Of a stretch of 64,000 nt of DNA, positions 23,653-34,155 are shown piece after piece. The position numbers and the translations under genes are program-made. The first letter of the stretch is position 1, and each line of letters begins with the position of its first letter. Source of the stretch: Atherinomorus stipes (lineage: Eukaryota > Chordata > Actinopteri > Atheriniformes > Atherinidae); the NCBI GenBank assembly GCA_023101725.1, contig JALJCO010001315.1, positions 310,001 to 374,000 on the forward strand, in the 5' to 3' direction. Under the pieces are notes generated by a model, which searched no databases, had not been told where the DNA came from, and was given only the letters and a program-made list of their open reading frames with translations.

Positions 23653-24208
23653 CTTAAAGGCAGGGTGGATGATGTTTTCCAGGAGCATTTTTTACTACAT
23701 TGCTTAAAATCTTCTTCACACCACAATTGTAACGGCCCATGCTTATAAATTGAATGATTTTATGTCCATCAAACTCAACTGTCATTTGTGCCCCTCCCAC
23801 CCTCCCAGCACGCGCACCCTTGCAAATCACCATGAGCATCTCACAGTGTACACGAACATAACTGCTTGCTGCTGTGATCTTTGCAGCTGTTTGCTCTTAA
23901 ATTCCACTGAAAAGAAAAATAAAAAAACTGATGGGGATCAAATCATGGAAGTTTTGACGTTTGCAGTTTGGATGTTTTACACCCCAGAACGAGTTGGAGG
24001 TGAGTGAATTATCACTTTTAGAAACGTGGTTCCTCAGCTGTTTACTAGCTAGCTAACAAGCTATCCACTCGGCTGTTCCTGGTTATGTTTGCCGACAACC
24101 GCTGGCGGGCATGTTCCTGCGCTCTGGAGGCGTGATTTTGGTGGGCGTATTTTTTTAAATGTAGGTTGCTCGAACTGTTTTTCCAGGATCCCCTACCCTG
24201 CCTTTAAG
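23653..24208 (+). mobile_element. TIR element, second copy of the CTTAAAG family
   Basis: A 556-bp element begins CTTAAAGGCAGGGTGGATG and ends CTACCCTGCCTTTAAG, so the terminal repeat CTTAAAGGCAGGGT is perfect for 14 bp. Internal similarity to the reverse complement of 22181-23060 defines the family. Non-autonomous: no transposase. The target duplication is unresolved because the terminal TTAA-like bases can be assigned to either TIR or target. Confidence 0.8.
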
Positions 24209-27200
24209 TTGTTTTTTGTTTTTTTTTTTCCTTTTGGAAATTGGCTTCCTTTTAATGCTTGTTTAAGCTCACATCTACTTCCTGACCATTTTCATAAGAA
24301 TGTGTTGTTTGTAAAATCACTTAACATCGATCTATAAATCATTGAAGTATTGAAAAAAGGGACTCAATTCAAAAAAATGAACCAGCATTTTGTCTACATA
24401 TAACAGCCCAGCAAATAGCCAGTTTTAAACAGGGTCTTTGTCTGTGCCAAACGACTCAGAGCAAAGAGACAAACTCATTTCCATTTCTTTAACTGTATCA
24501 AGAAAAACTGTGAAACAGTTTGACACAACACCCTTTTTGCATCAAATTTACACTCTAATAGCTATTACCTGAAAATTTGTCATTTTTTTACATGTCCTTA
24601 GAAAATTTGAGAAAACTGAACAAGCAGAGAGCAAAAGAGGCAGAAAACTACTTAACTTCTAAGAAAGATGTCAGAGGAGGTTCAGGCGTCTGTTGAAGAA
24701 AAGAGATGCTCAGAACAAATATTGATTTTCTAGTTTATCAGAACTGAACACATCATTTTTACCTTTTATACTCAGCTCCTCTTTATATTTGAACATATTT
24801 CAAGAAACCTCTGCACTTATTTCCCCTTTTTTCAATAATATTTAACCACCTGGCCAAAGCAAAAGTCACCACCTGAATTTCACTATACAAATGATCTGGA
24901 GTTGCTACAGGTGGTGAGGTTAGATGTAACAACAGCCCCATTTTCTCCACGAAGTCTGGCTTGGAAAACCCTGATCTATATAAATCCACAGCCAACCACA
25001 CCCTTACTTGGTATGCAGCATATCAGCCAGAGAGTGATAGATGTATCAGCTAAGTAATAGCGGGATATCATAGCAACACCTTCCCATAACAGAATAACAC
25101 AAGAACAAAGGAGGTGAAAGGCAGACAATCAGCAGTGCTGTGTAAAGCTCCACCCTTTTGGGTCTAATAAGTACACTAAGGCCCCACTAGACGGGTCCCA
25201 TAAAAAGTAGGATGGGTTGGATCGGGTGTTCCGGCACCATTCTCAGTTTTTGCCCACAGAAATGCAAAAAGAATTGTACCTACCTGGACTAGCTGATGTT
25301 TTGTGACAAAAAAAAGGGCAGACTACCTGAATACATTGTTCGACCAGCTTTTTTCCATCATTACATTTCTTCATTGCTGTGGCCTACTTGATGATAGAGT
25401 CAATACCTCAACCGTTTTAAAGAGAGGCTTTCATGTCATGGCACAACAAAATAACTGTTAACCTTCAGCAGTTTTAAAAATACAGTATACATAAAAGAAA
25501 ACCTACAGAAATGTGACTTCACTCCATGTCTGTATCGGATGCCTTTAAAAATTCACTGCTGTCCCTCCTGAGAGTGTTGTGATGGGTGGAGTGGGCGTGT
25601 CATCGCAACTCTCTCAAGCTCTGGTGGGGCGGAGCTCAGCAAGGGAGGGGGAGGAGCTTCATGGTATTGGAGGTGCTCTGTGGCAGCCATTCTGGCAGCC
25701 ATGTTGGTTTCCACTGTAGACTCAGGGATTTCTCAAATATGCATTAATGAGTCAAAGTAACCCCCGAGGCATGTTTTACGGGGAGGGAATGACATGATAA
25801 CATAATAAAAACTCAAAAAAGTCAGTTTTGCACGTTTGAGATGTGCTGGAAAGTTTATTCAGCAGTCCAACTCTTTCATCATCAGTACAGGATCATGAAG
25901 AAAAATTAATAGAATATTGGACGGTGATCTTGCAACACAGCTGACTGAAATGATGCCATAAAATGTATAAATAAAAAAGGGATCGTAAATGACATTAGCC
26001 AGTTACTGTGTTTCAGTTCATTATACATTATACATTAAACCATTAAAAACATGTATTTTGGAAACTGGATAAACAATTACACTGTATTTAACTTAAAAAA
26101 AAAAAAAAAAAAAAAAATCCAAGCAACTTCATCAAAAAGGTCCTGGTTCAAACTCATTAGTTGATAAACTTAAATTATGAATAAGTGTGAAAGTTTCAGT
26201 GTGTGAAAAGATGTCTTGAAATGAATAATCAAGTCTGTTAGAGAGAAGACATCTCATTACGTTGGGCTTGCTGGACAAAACGCTCGAATGGAGGAGCCTC
26301 CAGAAAAATGAAGATTGGTTGAGTACAGATGGCAACCTCTGAAGTGCAACTTGAACAAATGGCGGTTTGATTTTTATCCAGCATCATTTTGTTTCCATAG
26401 ATTACCAACAGTATAGGAAGGAGTGCATGTTAACACTTGCACACAAATTCACACTCCTAATTTGCTGGCATGTAAACATAAAGCTGAACTGTTGAAATAC
26501 ATTGTGCACAGCACAAGCACTTCCAAGTTGAGGTGGGCAACTTCTAAACAACTTTATTTTAGCTGATAGTAATTCTTCATAAGCTGAACTATCATGAACT
26601 CTTTGGTAGTGGGCATGAAGCCAGGCGTATTCACTCGGACTACAGTGGGCCTGCATTATCTCGCCATGACATCAACTGCCACATTCACATTGAAAACAAT
26701 GGAAGTAGCAGCAGCAATCGCTCTCTGTCTTCAAGTACTTTAAAACTGGACTTCCAAATCAGCTTCCTTCGATGCTTTCAAAACCCCCTGCAAAGTCTCT
26801 TTCCTGTGCAGACTTTATGGTTTTGCAGACGTTGCACTTTAGGAAGCATCAAAGCACATTTATCACAGCAATGGTCTTGGCAACAAGAGTTGTTGCTATT
26901 TGTCACCATTAAAAGAATGTGTTTTGGTCGACTGTCTAAGTGTTCCAATGAACGCACTGAAAAATAGAGGTCCAAAACTATAGCTTTAAAAAGAAAGAGT
27001 AGCACTAGCATTTAATATTGTCATAATCTCTTATAGAACACCAGATTATTTATGACTAAAATGTTGCCAGGGAGGGGCTGGACAACCACAACCAAAGAGA
27101 TGCACACAGAGAAGACAAAGAGGTTCATACATGCAACTGTTAACTGTTTAAGGTTTCCTTCATGCATTTCTTATCTGGGGTGGAACCTTGAATTAGTGGG

Positions 27201-28628
27201 GACATTGCCTCTGACTCATGAGGGAGCAACTGTAGCACGGAGAAATGTCATATTACTGCTATGAATTGGGAGTATTTCATATCAACTGTTAAATTCAACA
27301 ACTTCACACAAAACTATTTTAATGAGAGAGAAAAAAAAAATTGAAGTTTGAGGATCCATCTTATTATATTAATATTTTTCCTGTTCAGAGATAAGTGTTC
27401 CCACTTTATTGCACATGAATAAAGCATGCATCCTTCACACAAGCAAACAGACAGGTTGAAACTTAAGTACATTCTCAGTGACTGAACGTGTATTGAACTA
27501 ACAGAGCCATTTTCTTCACCATTCATCACTTTGGATGTGCAATAACCTACACATGAGGTGTGATTTGATAATTTAGCTTGACTTGCCAGCTGTGTTGTTA
27601 GTCCCATTTTCATTACTTTGCTCCCACCTACACTTCCCTCCTCCCACTTGTTCCCTGAGGGGTTTCAATGATATTACTGTCTTCTTCTGCCTTTGCCATG
27701 AACATACAATGTCTTTGCAGAGATTTCCCCAACAAACACTTTTCTACATCTGTTCAGCCTTATTGCTCAGAATTTCTCATAAATCATGACCGTAGTTCAG
27801 CTAAGGTCACCATTACAACCATGATGGGATCAGCTATTAGTATGTGTGTGTGTGTGTGTGTTGAAATGAGAGAGACACCATTGTTAATATTCAAATTAGA
27901 TGCTGACAGTAATGATCTGTGCACACAAACAGAGAGCTTGTCTTTTACCTGTCTTGCCTTACTGTGTACACTCATAACTTATCTGGATAAATATTTAAAT
28001 AGGCTTTGCATCACTTCTTTTGAAGGATTTGTCTGGGAAAATGGTGCTTAATTTGTTCCTGATAGGTCCGTACTAAAAGTAGCAATGAAGAGTGTTGATA
28101 CGAGTACTCTTGTAATGTAAAATCAATTCAATAATGGTGAAGCTGCAGCTGTAAAACAATCGTGTTTGAGTGTTTACATTCTGTGTTCTCCAGTCTTGGC
28201 TAAACTTCCTGAAGTGCAGGCCAGTTCCATAAAATAAATGCAAAGAAATGCAGAAATGCTTTACACCTATCATGTATTCTATCATTCTGACGGTCTGTTT
28301 TTAGAAAAATAGCAACAGCTGCTATAGTGCGTGGAATATGCAGCCTGCCAAAGTTATATGCAACAGTCCTGACAGGGATGGGCGATGTGAAGATTTTATA
28401 ATGAAAAAGCTTTTCCAGGCATGAATTGAACCAGACAATCCAGTCAACACCCCCCCTACAAACAAACAAATAATTAAACAATTTAGGTCTCAAATCTGTC
28501 AGGCAGCCATTTGTGTCGTGTAGCATTTTACTGCAATGCTAGCCTTGGCTGTGGAAACCAAGCGATGATCAGACGGTTGTATAGTGTGACCACTCACGGG
28601 GAACAAAACACCGTCTGATTTTATGACA
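24209..28628. other. non-coding stretch, no gene seen
   Basis: No exon is visible. 25555-25800 is GC-richer (GGGCGGAGCTCAGC near 25626) and resembles MITE interior, but ends could not be defined. Landmarks are an A run at 26095-26117 and a short TG repeat at 27842-27860. Confidence 0.45.
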
Positions 28629-29288
28629 CAATGGGCCCGATTTACGAAAGGTTTGCGCTTGTTAAAACAGGCGCTATCTTCATTACGCACGCAATAATCC
28701 GCCAGAGCTGATTTACAAAGCAGGGCAAAAGGAGGTTTGCGCCTGTCAAGGGGCAAAATAGCGCCGCTGTCCATTTTGCGCATCTGCTGCAGATGAATAT
28801 GCAAACAGGGCGTTTCTGCCAGAAGGCGCAAAATATTGGGAGGAGACTATGCAAAACCTCAGTTTAACACGCGCAATGTGATCTATCAACTGTTCAAAGG
28901 AAAGCGGGGGCAAAAGATTGCGTGTAATTTAGCACATCTGAAAAGCAGGTATAACTGGGAGCTTTACGCACTGATGGCTGAAAGATGCTGCACACAGGAC
29001 TGCAGACATCGGGTCAGAATCATTTCTCATGATGTGTTCAGGCGACACGTCAAGTTTTCATTATTTAATTAAATAATAATCAACATTACTGTTAAACACG
29101 GTTATTCTAGACATGAACCAGAACATCTGCAGCTGCAGCATCATGGTAGTTAAAGCTGACATTAATTATGTCTTTTTATTTTCTTTTACTTTTTGCCAAT
29201 TTCATATTTTTAAATTAAAATCATCTCCTGCTCCTCCACACCCCAGCAACTGCTGCTGCTCTGAGGTTGCTTTCCTGCGTGAAGTTGG

Positions 29289-29383
29289 CCCCCACCCCAC
29301 AAAAAACTCAGTGAAAATAACCAGTAACGTCGCACAAACTAATGATACTATTTTTTTTACTGAGTTTTGCATGGGGTGGGGGG
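29289..29383. repeat. hairpin-forming inverted repeat
   Basis: Arms of about 25 bp: CCCCCACCCCACAAAAAACT on the left and its near-complement ending GCATGGGGTGGGGG on the right, both bounded by CAGT/ACTG, with a loop of about 45 bp. It could be a small foldback element inside the larger transposon. Confidence 0.65.
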
Positions 29384-29542
29384 CAATTACGCAGGTCCCG
29401 CCCCTGGCATTGTGCCAAAGAGCGCGCAGTCTGTGCGTAATATCAGACCATCTTCACCAGCGTGTCCTTATCCATGTCCTTAAACTGGCCTCTTCTTACG
29501 ATCCACAGGGAAACCTGCTGCATTATTTTTATTTATAGTTAT

Positions 29543-29607
29543 TATGAAGAGTTCATTTGCAAAAACAGACAAACGCCACTGTGGAAAAACGGAGTTAACT
29601 GCTTTTG
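29543..29607 (-). repeat. palindromic micro-element, copy A (truncated)
   Basis: Begins TATGAAGAGTTCATTTGCAA and contains ACAAACGCCA and GGAGTTAACTGCTTTTG. It matches the reverse complement of copy B at 29699-29783 and then diverges, so one end is missing. Confidence 0.6.
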
Positions 29608-29698
29608 TTGCTGTTGGGTACAAACGTCCTATCTCCATTTTACATCATTAAAACCCTCTACTTCATGTGAGCTTGATTTGCTGAAAATATTCAAAAAG

Positions 29699-29783
29699 TA
29701 AATGAAGAGTTTATGTGCAAAAGCAGTTAACTCCGTTTTTTCTAAATGGCGTTTGTCTTTTTTTGCAAATGAACTCTTCATAT
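29699..29783 (+). repeat. palindromic micro-element, copy B
   Basis: An 85-bp unit with ends ATGAAGAGTTTATGTGCAAAA and, inverted, ATGAAGAGTTCATTTGCAAAA, and a core GCAGTTAACTCCG. TA-type flanks would suit a Tc1-like target, but this is not proven. Confidence 0.65.
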
Positions 29784-30537
29784 TTATCTTATATTCAGTT
29801 TTTTATTTGCCTCATTATATCTCTGAAACTAACATCTCTCTATCAGGATGAATTTCATTTTGCGTTTACCACACGCTCTTCTGAACTTTCCGTGGCGCAG
29901 TCGGAGCGCACGCTAAATCCTCATTTAAATCCTGCTGTTTGCGCCTGTTACAGATTGCGCGTGTAATCTTTGTAGATCACCCGCAAACGCTAAAATGACA
30001 GCGCACGCTATTTTTTTTGCGAGGCAAAGACATTAGACTCGCAATTTGGAGTCTTTGTAAATCAGGCCCAATGTCTGTTAATCTGTCATAGTGACCGTCG
30101 TGAACAATGAAAAAAATCGTGAAGTCTGATCCTGGCTTTAGTGTGATAACTTTTACACCATCTGCCAATCTTCCTTTTTGTGACGCATCTTTTTCCTCTG
30201 TGTCGGCCGTGAACGTTACATCATCCGTATCTACGCCATCACGCTGCAACAGGAGGCATCAACAGCACGAATTGTGTGATAGAAAATAACCGCGAAAGGG
30301 CAAATGTAGGCTACTTGTTTAAAAAAATGCTATTCAATCTTTTACAAGGCTTTAGGCTGAAATTGAAACATATTCTGCTACAAACCAACATAGGCATTTC
30401 ACAATCTCTCTGGAGAAAAACATTGTCAACAAAGCAAAACATTTTTCTCTGTGCACAAACAGTAACAGCCGCCACATCTACAGATTTAGCAATATAATAA
30501 GAATGTATTTCTAACCACAAAACATATTGCTGGCAGT

Positions 30538-30553
30538 GGGGGGGGGGGGGGGG
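30538..30553 (+). repeat. G16 homopolymer
   Basis: Sixteen consecutive G residues; prone to length error in sequencing and to quadruplex formation. Confidence 0.9.
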
Positions 30554-30590
30554 TGACAAACAAGGAATGAATTATTCTGTCTCTTTTAAC

Positions 30591-30670
30591 ATATGAAGAG
30601 TTTATTTGTAAAAGCAGTTAACTCCCATTTTCTAAATGGTGTTTGTTTTTGCAAGTGAGCTCTTCATATA
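30591..30670 (+). repeat. palindromic micro-element, copy C
   Basis: An 80-bp unit, ATATGAAGAGTTTATTTG at the left and its inverse CTCTTCATATAT at the right, with the same AGCAGTTAACTCC core as copy B. It lies outside the 28634-30068 element, so the family moves or copies independently. Confidence 0.65.
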
Positions 30671-31879
30671 TAAACCTGTGGAGCCGTTGTGCAATACATC
30701 TATTCAATTCCTAAATGTAACAGCGACCCTGCCCTCATTGTGCACAGATGCTCCAAATCAATACATGACCATGCAATGAAAGAAGGCCGTTGAGTTACTT
30801 TGCAAGTGCAGCCACCCATTAACTGACCATGAGAGCAAATGTGAGCAAATACTGGATAAACTAAGCAGTTACATTTCATAACTGCTGCACCTACACATCC
30901 TGTATTAATGTCTTTCTCACAATTGTAAAGAGTAAAATGACTATTTTTTTTCTTTCTACAGTATGAACATAAATAATACCACCTGCCACCTTCCGTACAT
31001 ACCTGCTATTAATGACAATGAATGCAATGCATCTAAATATGTCATTTAAAAAAAAGATTACTTGAGTAACAACATTTTAAAAAGGATTGTAATTAAGAAG
31101 CAATTTCCAAAGACTTTTATCAGCCAGTTTTACAAAGTGATTTAGTAGAACAAGAACAGAACAGTATAAAGTACAACTATCTTTAAAGAAACATATCTAC
31201 ACACAACCTTAATACATGCATGCATACCCCCAAATAAAGCACAGCATTAAATTTTAGCATAATATTAGCCTTCTTTTAGTCATTGAGGGTTGAGTGTTTA
31301 AAATTATTTACACAAAATTTCCCCTTCTGACTGAATATTATATTTTATACTTGCATTTCAGAAGCACTACCAGACAGTTTTTTAACTAAATGTAAAATGC
31401 AAGCTTTAACCGTGTGATAAAGATCGTTTCATCAGGCTTTGAAAAGCATGAAATGGACCCTGATGCAGATCAATTTTACAGCTTTTTTAAAAGTTTTTTT
31501 TTTTAAAGTAATTTATTTATTTATTTATTTATTTTTTAATTTTGGTGGGTCAGCATCAGGTTATTTTGAATTTTATCTCCTAATTACAAGCTAGCAGGTT
31601 TTCAACCTCATTAAAACAGCTACATTTTGTCTTAATAACACTGACGCTCACTGCAACATCCTGAGGAAAATAAAATAGCCACTTATCAGGAAATGTAAAG
31701 TGTATTCAAAACAAAAACTGGTTTCAGATGACTCGTTTCTTCCTTTCATTCCAAGAGTCAGTGCCTGCTTATTTGTTTGTCATGTTTATGGCAGCCTTGA
31801 CAACTAATAACTTTCTGTGGGAGTTTCTCGTGGGTGGTAATCTACACTAGCAGATCGGCTAGCCATATGTTCTTTGATT
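30671..31879. other. non-coding stretch
   Basis: No exon or transposon ends. A TTTA tandem repeat lies at 31511-31535 beside a T-rich run. Confidence 0.45.
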
Positions 31880-32400
31880 ATTGAAGGTGATGTGCGAGAA
31901 CACTGTCAGCCTACTGTGTTGTGTTATCTGAATTAGACACACGGGTCAAGGCTCACAACCGAAGCCCGACATATGCTAATGAACTCATCTCATTAAATAT
32001 GCATCAAGCCCTCCCAGGACTGAACAATGGCAGAGGCGTGATTTTGCAGGAATTATGGGAACAGTCATTTTCCATTATGTCGATGCTAAATGAGGAGTGA
32101 CCCGTGGGACAGCTATGTCTGACCCATGTCAAGTCAGTTCCTGCCAATTTCGCAAGGAGAACTTTGCAGATCAGTTTTGACTTTTAAGGTACTGCGGTGA
32201 CAGAGAATAAATGGATCTTGTTGCACGGCATAACCTTGCTGAAGTAATCTTCCTGTGAAGCTGATGTTCCAAGTCTGTATAATTAATCAAAGACAATGAT
32301 GTCAATGAGGGCTTCAGTTATGAAATTAGAGGCCCGCTGCCTTCCATTACGGTGCTGCTTATAAGTGCATTAGCAGGGAAACAGAAACAACAAACCAGGT
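31880..32400. promoter_or_regulatory. candidate conserved noncoding element upstream of the cadherin exon
   Basis: About 1.5 kb upstream of the first coding exon is a stretch without repeats. It has octamer-like and homeodomain-like words (ACATATGCTAATGAAC, TTAAATATGCATCA, GTATAATTAATCAAAG) and moderate base composition. This texture is typical of vertebrate developmental enhancers. Conservation cannot be tested here. Confidence 0.3.
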
Positions 32401-33746
32401 GTGGCAACCATTAGCTTCATTCTTCATCCTAACCATCGGTGGTTTCCCTTCTTGTTTTGGCACAATTAAATGTTTTGTAACAAGACTGGCAGTGAATGCT
32501 TCAGTGTTGACAAGGTAGTGAAGACTATAAACATGGTGTAAACAGGAAAAGTCATCGGCTCAATGAGGAATGAGGTTTAACAAATTCATTTTGGTAATCT
32601 TTCATTCTTGCCTATGAAGTTTTGTGTGATAATTATCCAATTACAATAACATTCAAATCATAAGCACTACATTATTTATTTGTACTTTGGTGTAAGCGTA
32701 TTTTCACATATTCAGTAAAAAATTGAATTATTGGACATCACGAAATTATAAAATGCTGCCTTGTGGATATGTTTAGGGCTCATACTTCTGCTGAAGACAA
32801 AAAATATCAACCGTGTCAAACAAAACACTTGACTTTTGAGCTGTATTCTATAATGGTTCTTTACTGTATAGAGTTTTATTTTATATGTGAAGCATGCATG
32901 ACACGCTGCAGAAATGAGCTCAATCTCCAGTCCCTATTGTCAAACTGTAATTCTTACCATAATGACGCTCAGAGCTCAGAGATAGCGGCTTATTTTACAG
33001 ATATCATTGCAAGCACGCTGCTTTTCACTGACAATTCACACAATACAGATGCCAATTTGATTAATGAATTTATAAAAAAAATGATTCATCTTCAGATGGT
33101 TGCCTACAAGCAATGACTCTTTACTGTAAAACTGTCTTTCTGCAGCTTTCTGAGAGGTTTGATCAAAAATATTAGCTCTAGCTTTACAAAAGAAATCATG
33201 ACATTCATCAGACCTGGCTCATTATGGTGTCATTAAAGAATAATGACTTTCAACCTTTATGGGTAAGAAATTGCAGTGACAGGTCTGTAGCGCAGTGTGT
33301 GGTGGCCTATAATTGACAGCAAAAATAAAGTCAGTTTTCACTACTGAGACAAGTATTCTAGCTAATTAGGGCATGCAACCGTGAGAGCTGTCTTGTGTAG
33401 AAGTAATCTATCATGGGGTACATAATTACAACGCTTACTTTTAGGCTTGAGAGTGAAAGTACTATAATTTATCATTGAGCAGTTAAAAACCAAAGCAGGT
33501 AGGTGATGGAGAAAAAGAACACAGGCTGCAAAGTGCCAGTAGGACATTAGCATTTATGAAAAGAAGACCATTAACAGCTCATACCCTCTATATAATAATG
33601 ATTTAAAGTGCTAAGAGACCCCCCTAGACTGCCTTTAATCAAAACATTTATAATGTATCAATATCATTAGATGCAAGAAATGCAACATTAGGCTGTTTAC
33701 GATAAGAAGACAACCATTCTGACTATGCATTTGTCCTTTCCTTCAG
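32401..33746. other. non-coding stretch, end of the upstream intron
   Basis: No exon recognised. A 117-codon ORF at 32763-33116 has no family resemblance and is treated as chance. The last 20 bases are pyrimidine-rich and end in CAG at 33744-33746, the acceptor of the cadherin exon. Confidence 0.5.
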
Positions 33747-33909
33747 GTGATGAGCTCCCATAATCTCTGAGTGGGATCCTGACGCATATTGGGAATCTGC
33801 TTTTGAGTTTACCCACCTGGCACTGATCCACATCTCACACATTGTTTCACTGTGGCTCAGCTAACGTCACTGGACTTCAACTTGGGGACCTGAACTTCAC
33901 AGATCCCCA
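33747..33909 (+). other. cdh12: 5' UTR part of the cdh12 first coding exon
   Basis: A good 3' splice site (TTTGTCCTTTCCTTCAG) ends at 33746. From there to the ATG at 33910 would be 163 bases of 5' UTR joined to one or more untranslated exons upstream. Type II cadherins commonly have their start codon in the second exon. The acceptor is inferred from sequence only; a different upstream site is possible. Confidence 0.5.
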
Positions 33910-34155
33910 ATGCTAACAAGGAACTGTCTGCTGCTGTTCCTGTGGATTCTTGTCAACGAAGGTTCGTTCTTTTCTTTACATCCACCTTCATTGCCACTGG
34001 GACGGAGCAGGACAGCAAGGGAGCACGCCAGGAGCTTGGTGGGCTCAATGAGGAATGGAGCAGCCGGATCTCAGCGGGTCAAACGGGGCTGGGTGTGGAA
34101 CCAGTTCTTCGTACTAGAGGAGTACATGGGGTCAGATCCGCAATATGTGGGCAAG
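33910..34155 (+). CDS. cdh12: Cadherin-12, first coding exon (partial gene)
   Basis: This exon encodes the N-terminus (82 residues) of a type II classical cadherin, a calcium-dependent cell-adhesion protein of the neuronal plasma membrane. Residues 1 to about 20 form a signal peptide (hydrophobic L-L-L-F-L-W-I-L core). A short propeptide follows and ends in the furin site R-V-K-R (56-59). The mature chain starts G-W-V-W-N-Q, giving the two tryptophans that type II cadherins swap between partners. It continues as [17 protein letters not shown], the start of repeat EC1. The exon ends AAG|GTAAAA at 34155, phase 0, the position where type II genes split before the L-H-S-D block. The opening M-L-T-R-N-C-L and R-V-K-R-G fit human CDH12 as I recall it; CDH18, CDH7 and CDH20 are the next possibilities. 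The Kozak context is weak (C at -3), but the N-terminal match supports this start. Remaining exons lie beyond the window. Confidence 0.9.

Larger units (their letters stand above)
28634..30068. mobile_element. 1.4-kb TIR element with GGCC-type ends
   Basis: The left end GGCCCGATTTACGAAAG and the right end in reverse complement GGCCTGATTTACAAAG are inverted copies. CAATG flanks both sides (28629-28633 and 30069-30073), a possible 5-bp target duplication. Both subterminal regions are rich in GCGC-containing words (TTTGCGCCTGT at both ends). No transposase ORF is seen. The interior carries a hairpin (29289-29383) and two palindromic micro-elements (29543-29607, 29699-29783). Confidence 0.72.

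Noticed and set aside
29113..29538. 141-codon ORF inside the GGCC-ended transposon
   Set aside because: Runs through the hairpin and has no transposase motif; chance.
32763..33116. 117-codon ORF just upstream of the cadherin exon
   Set aside because: No similarity to the cadherin propeptide or any family I know, and no fitting donor joined to the exon.
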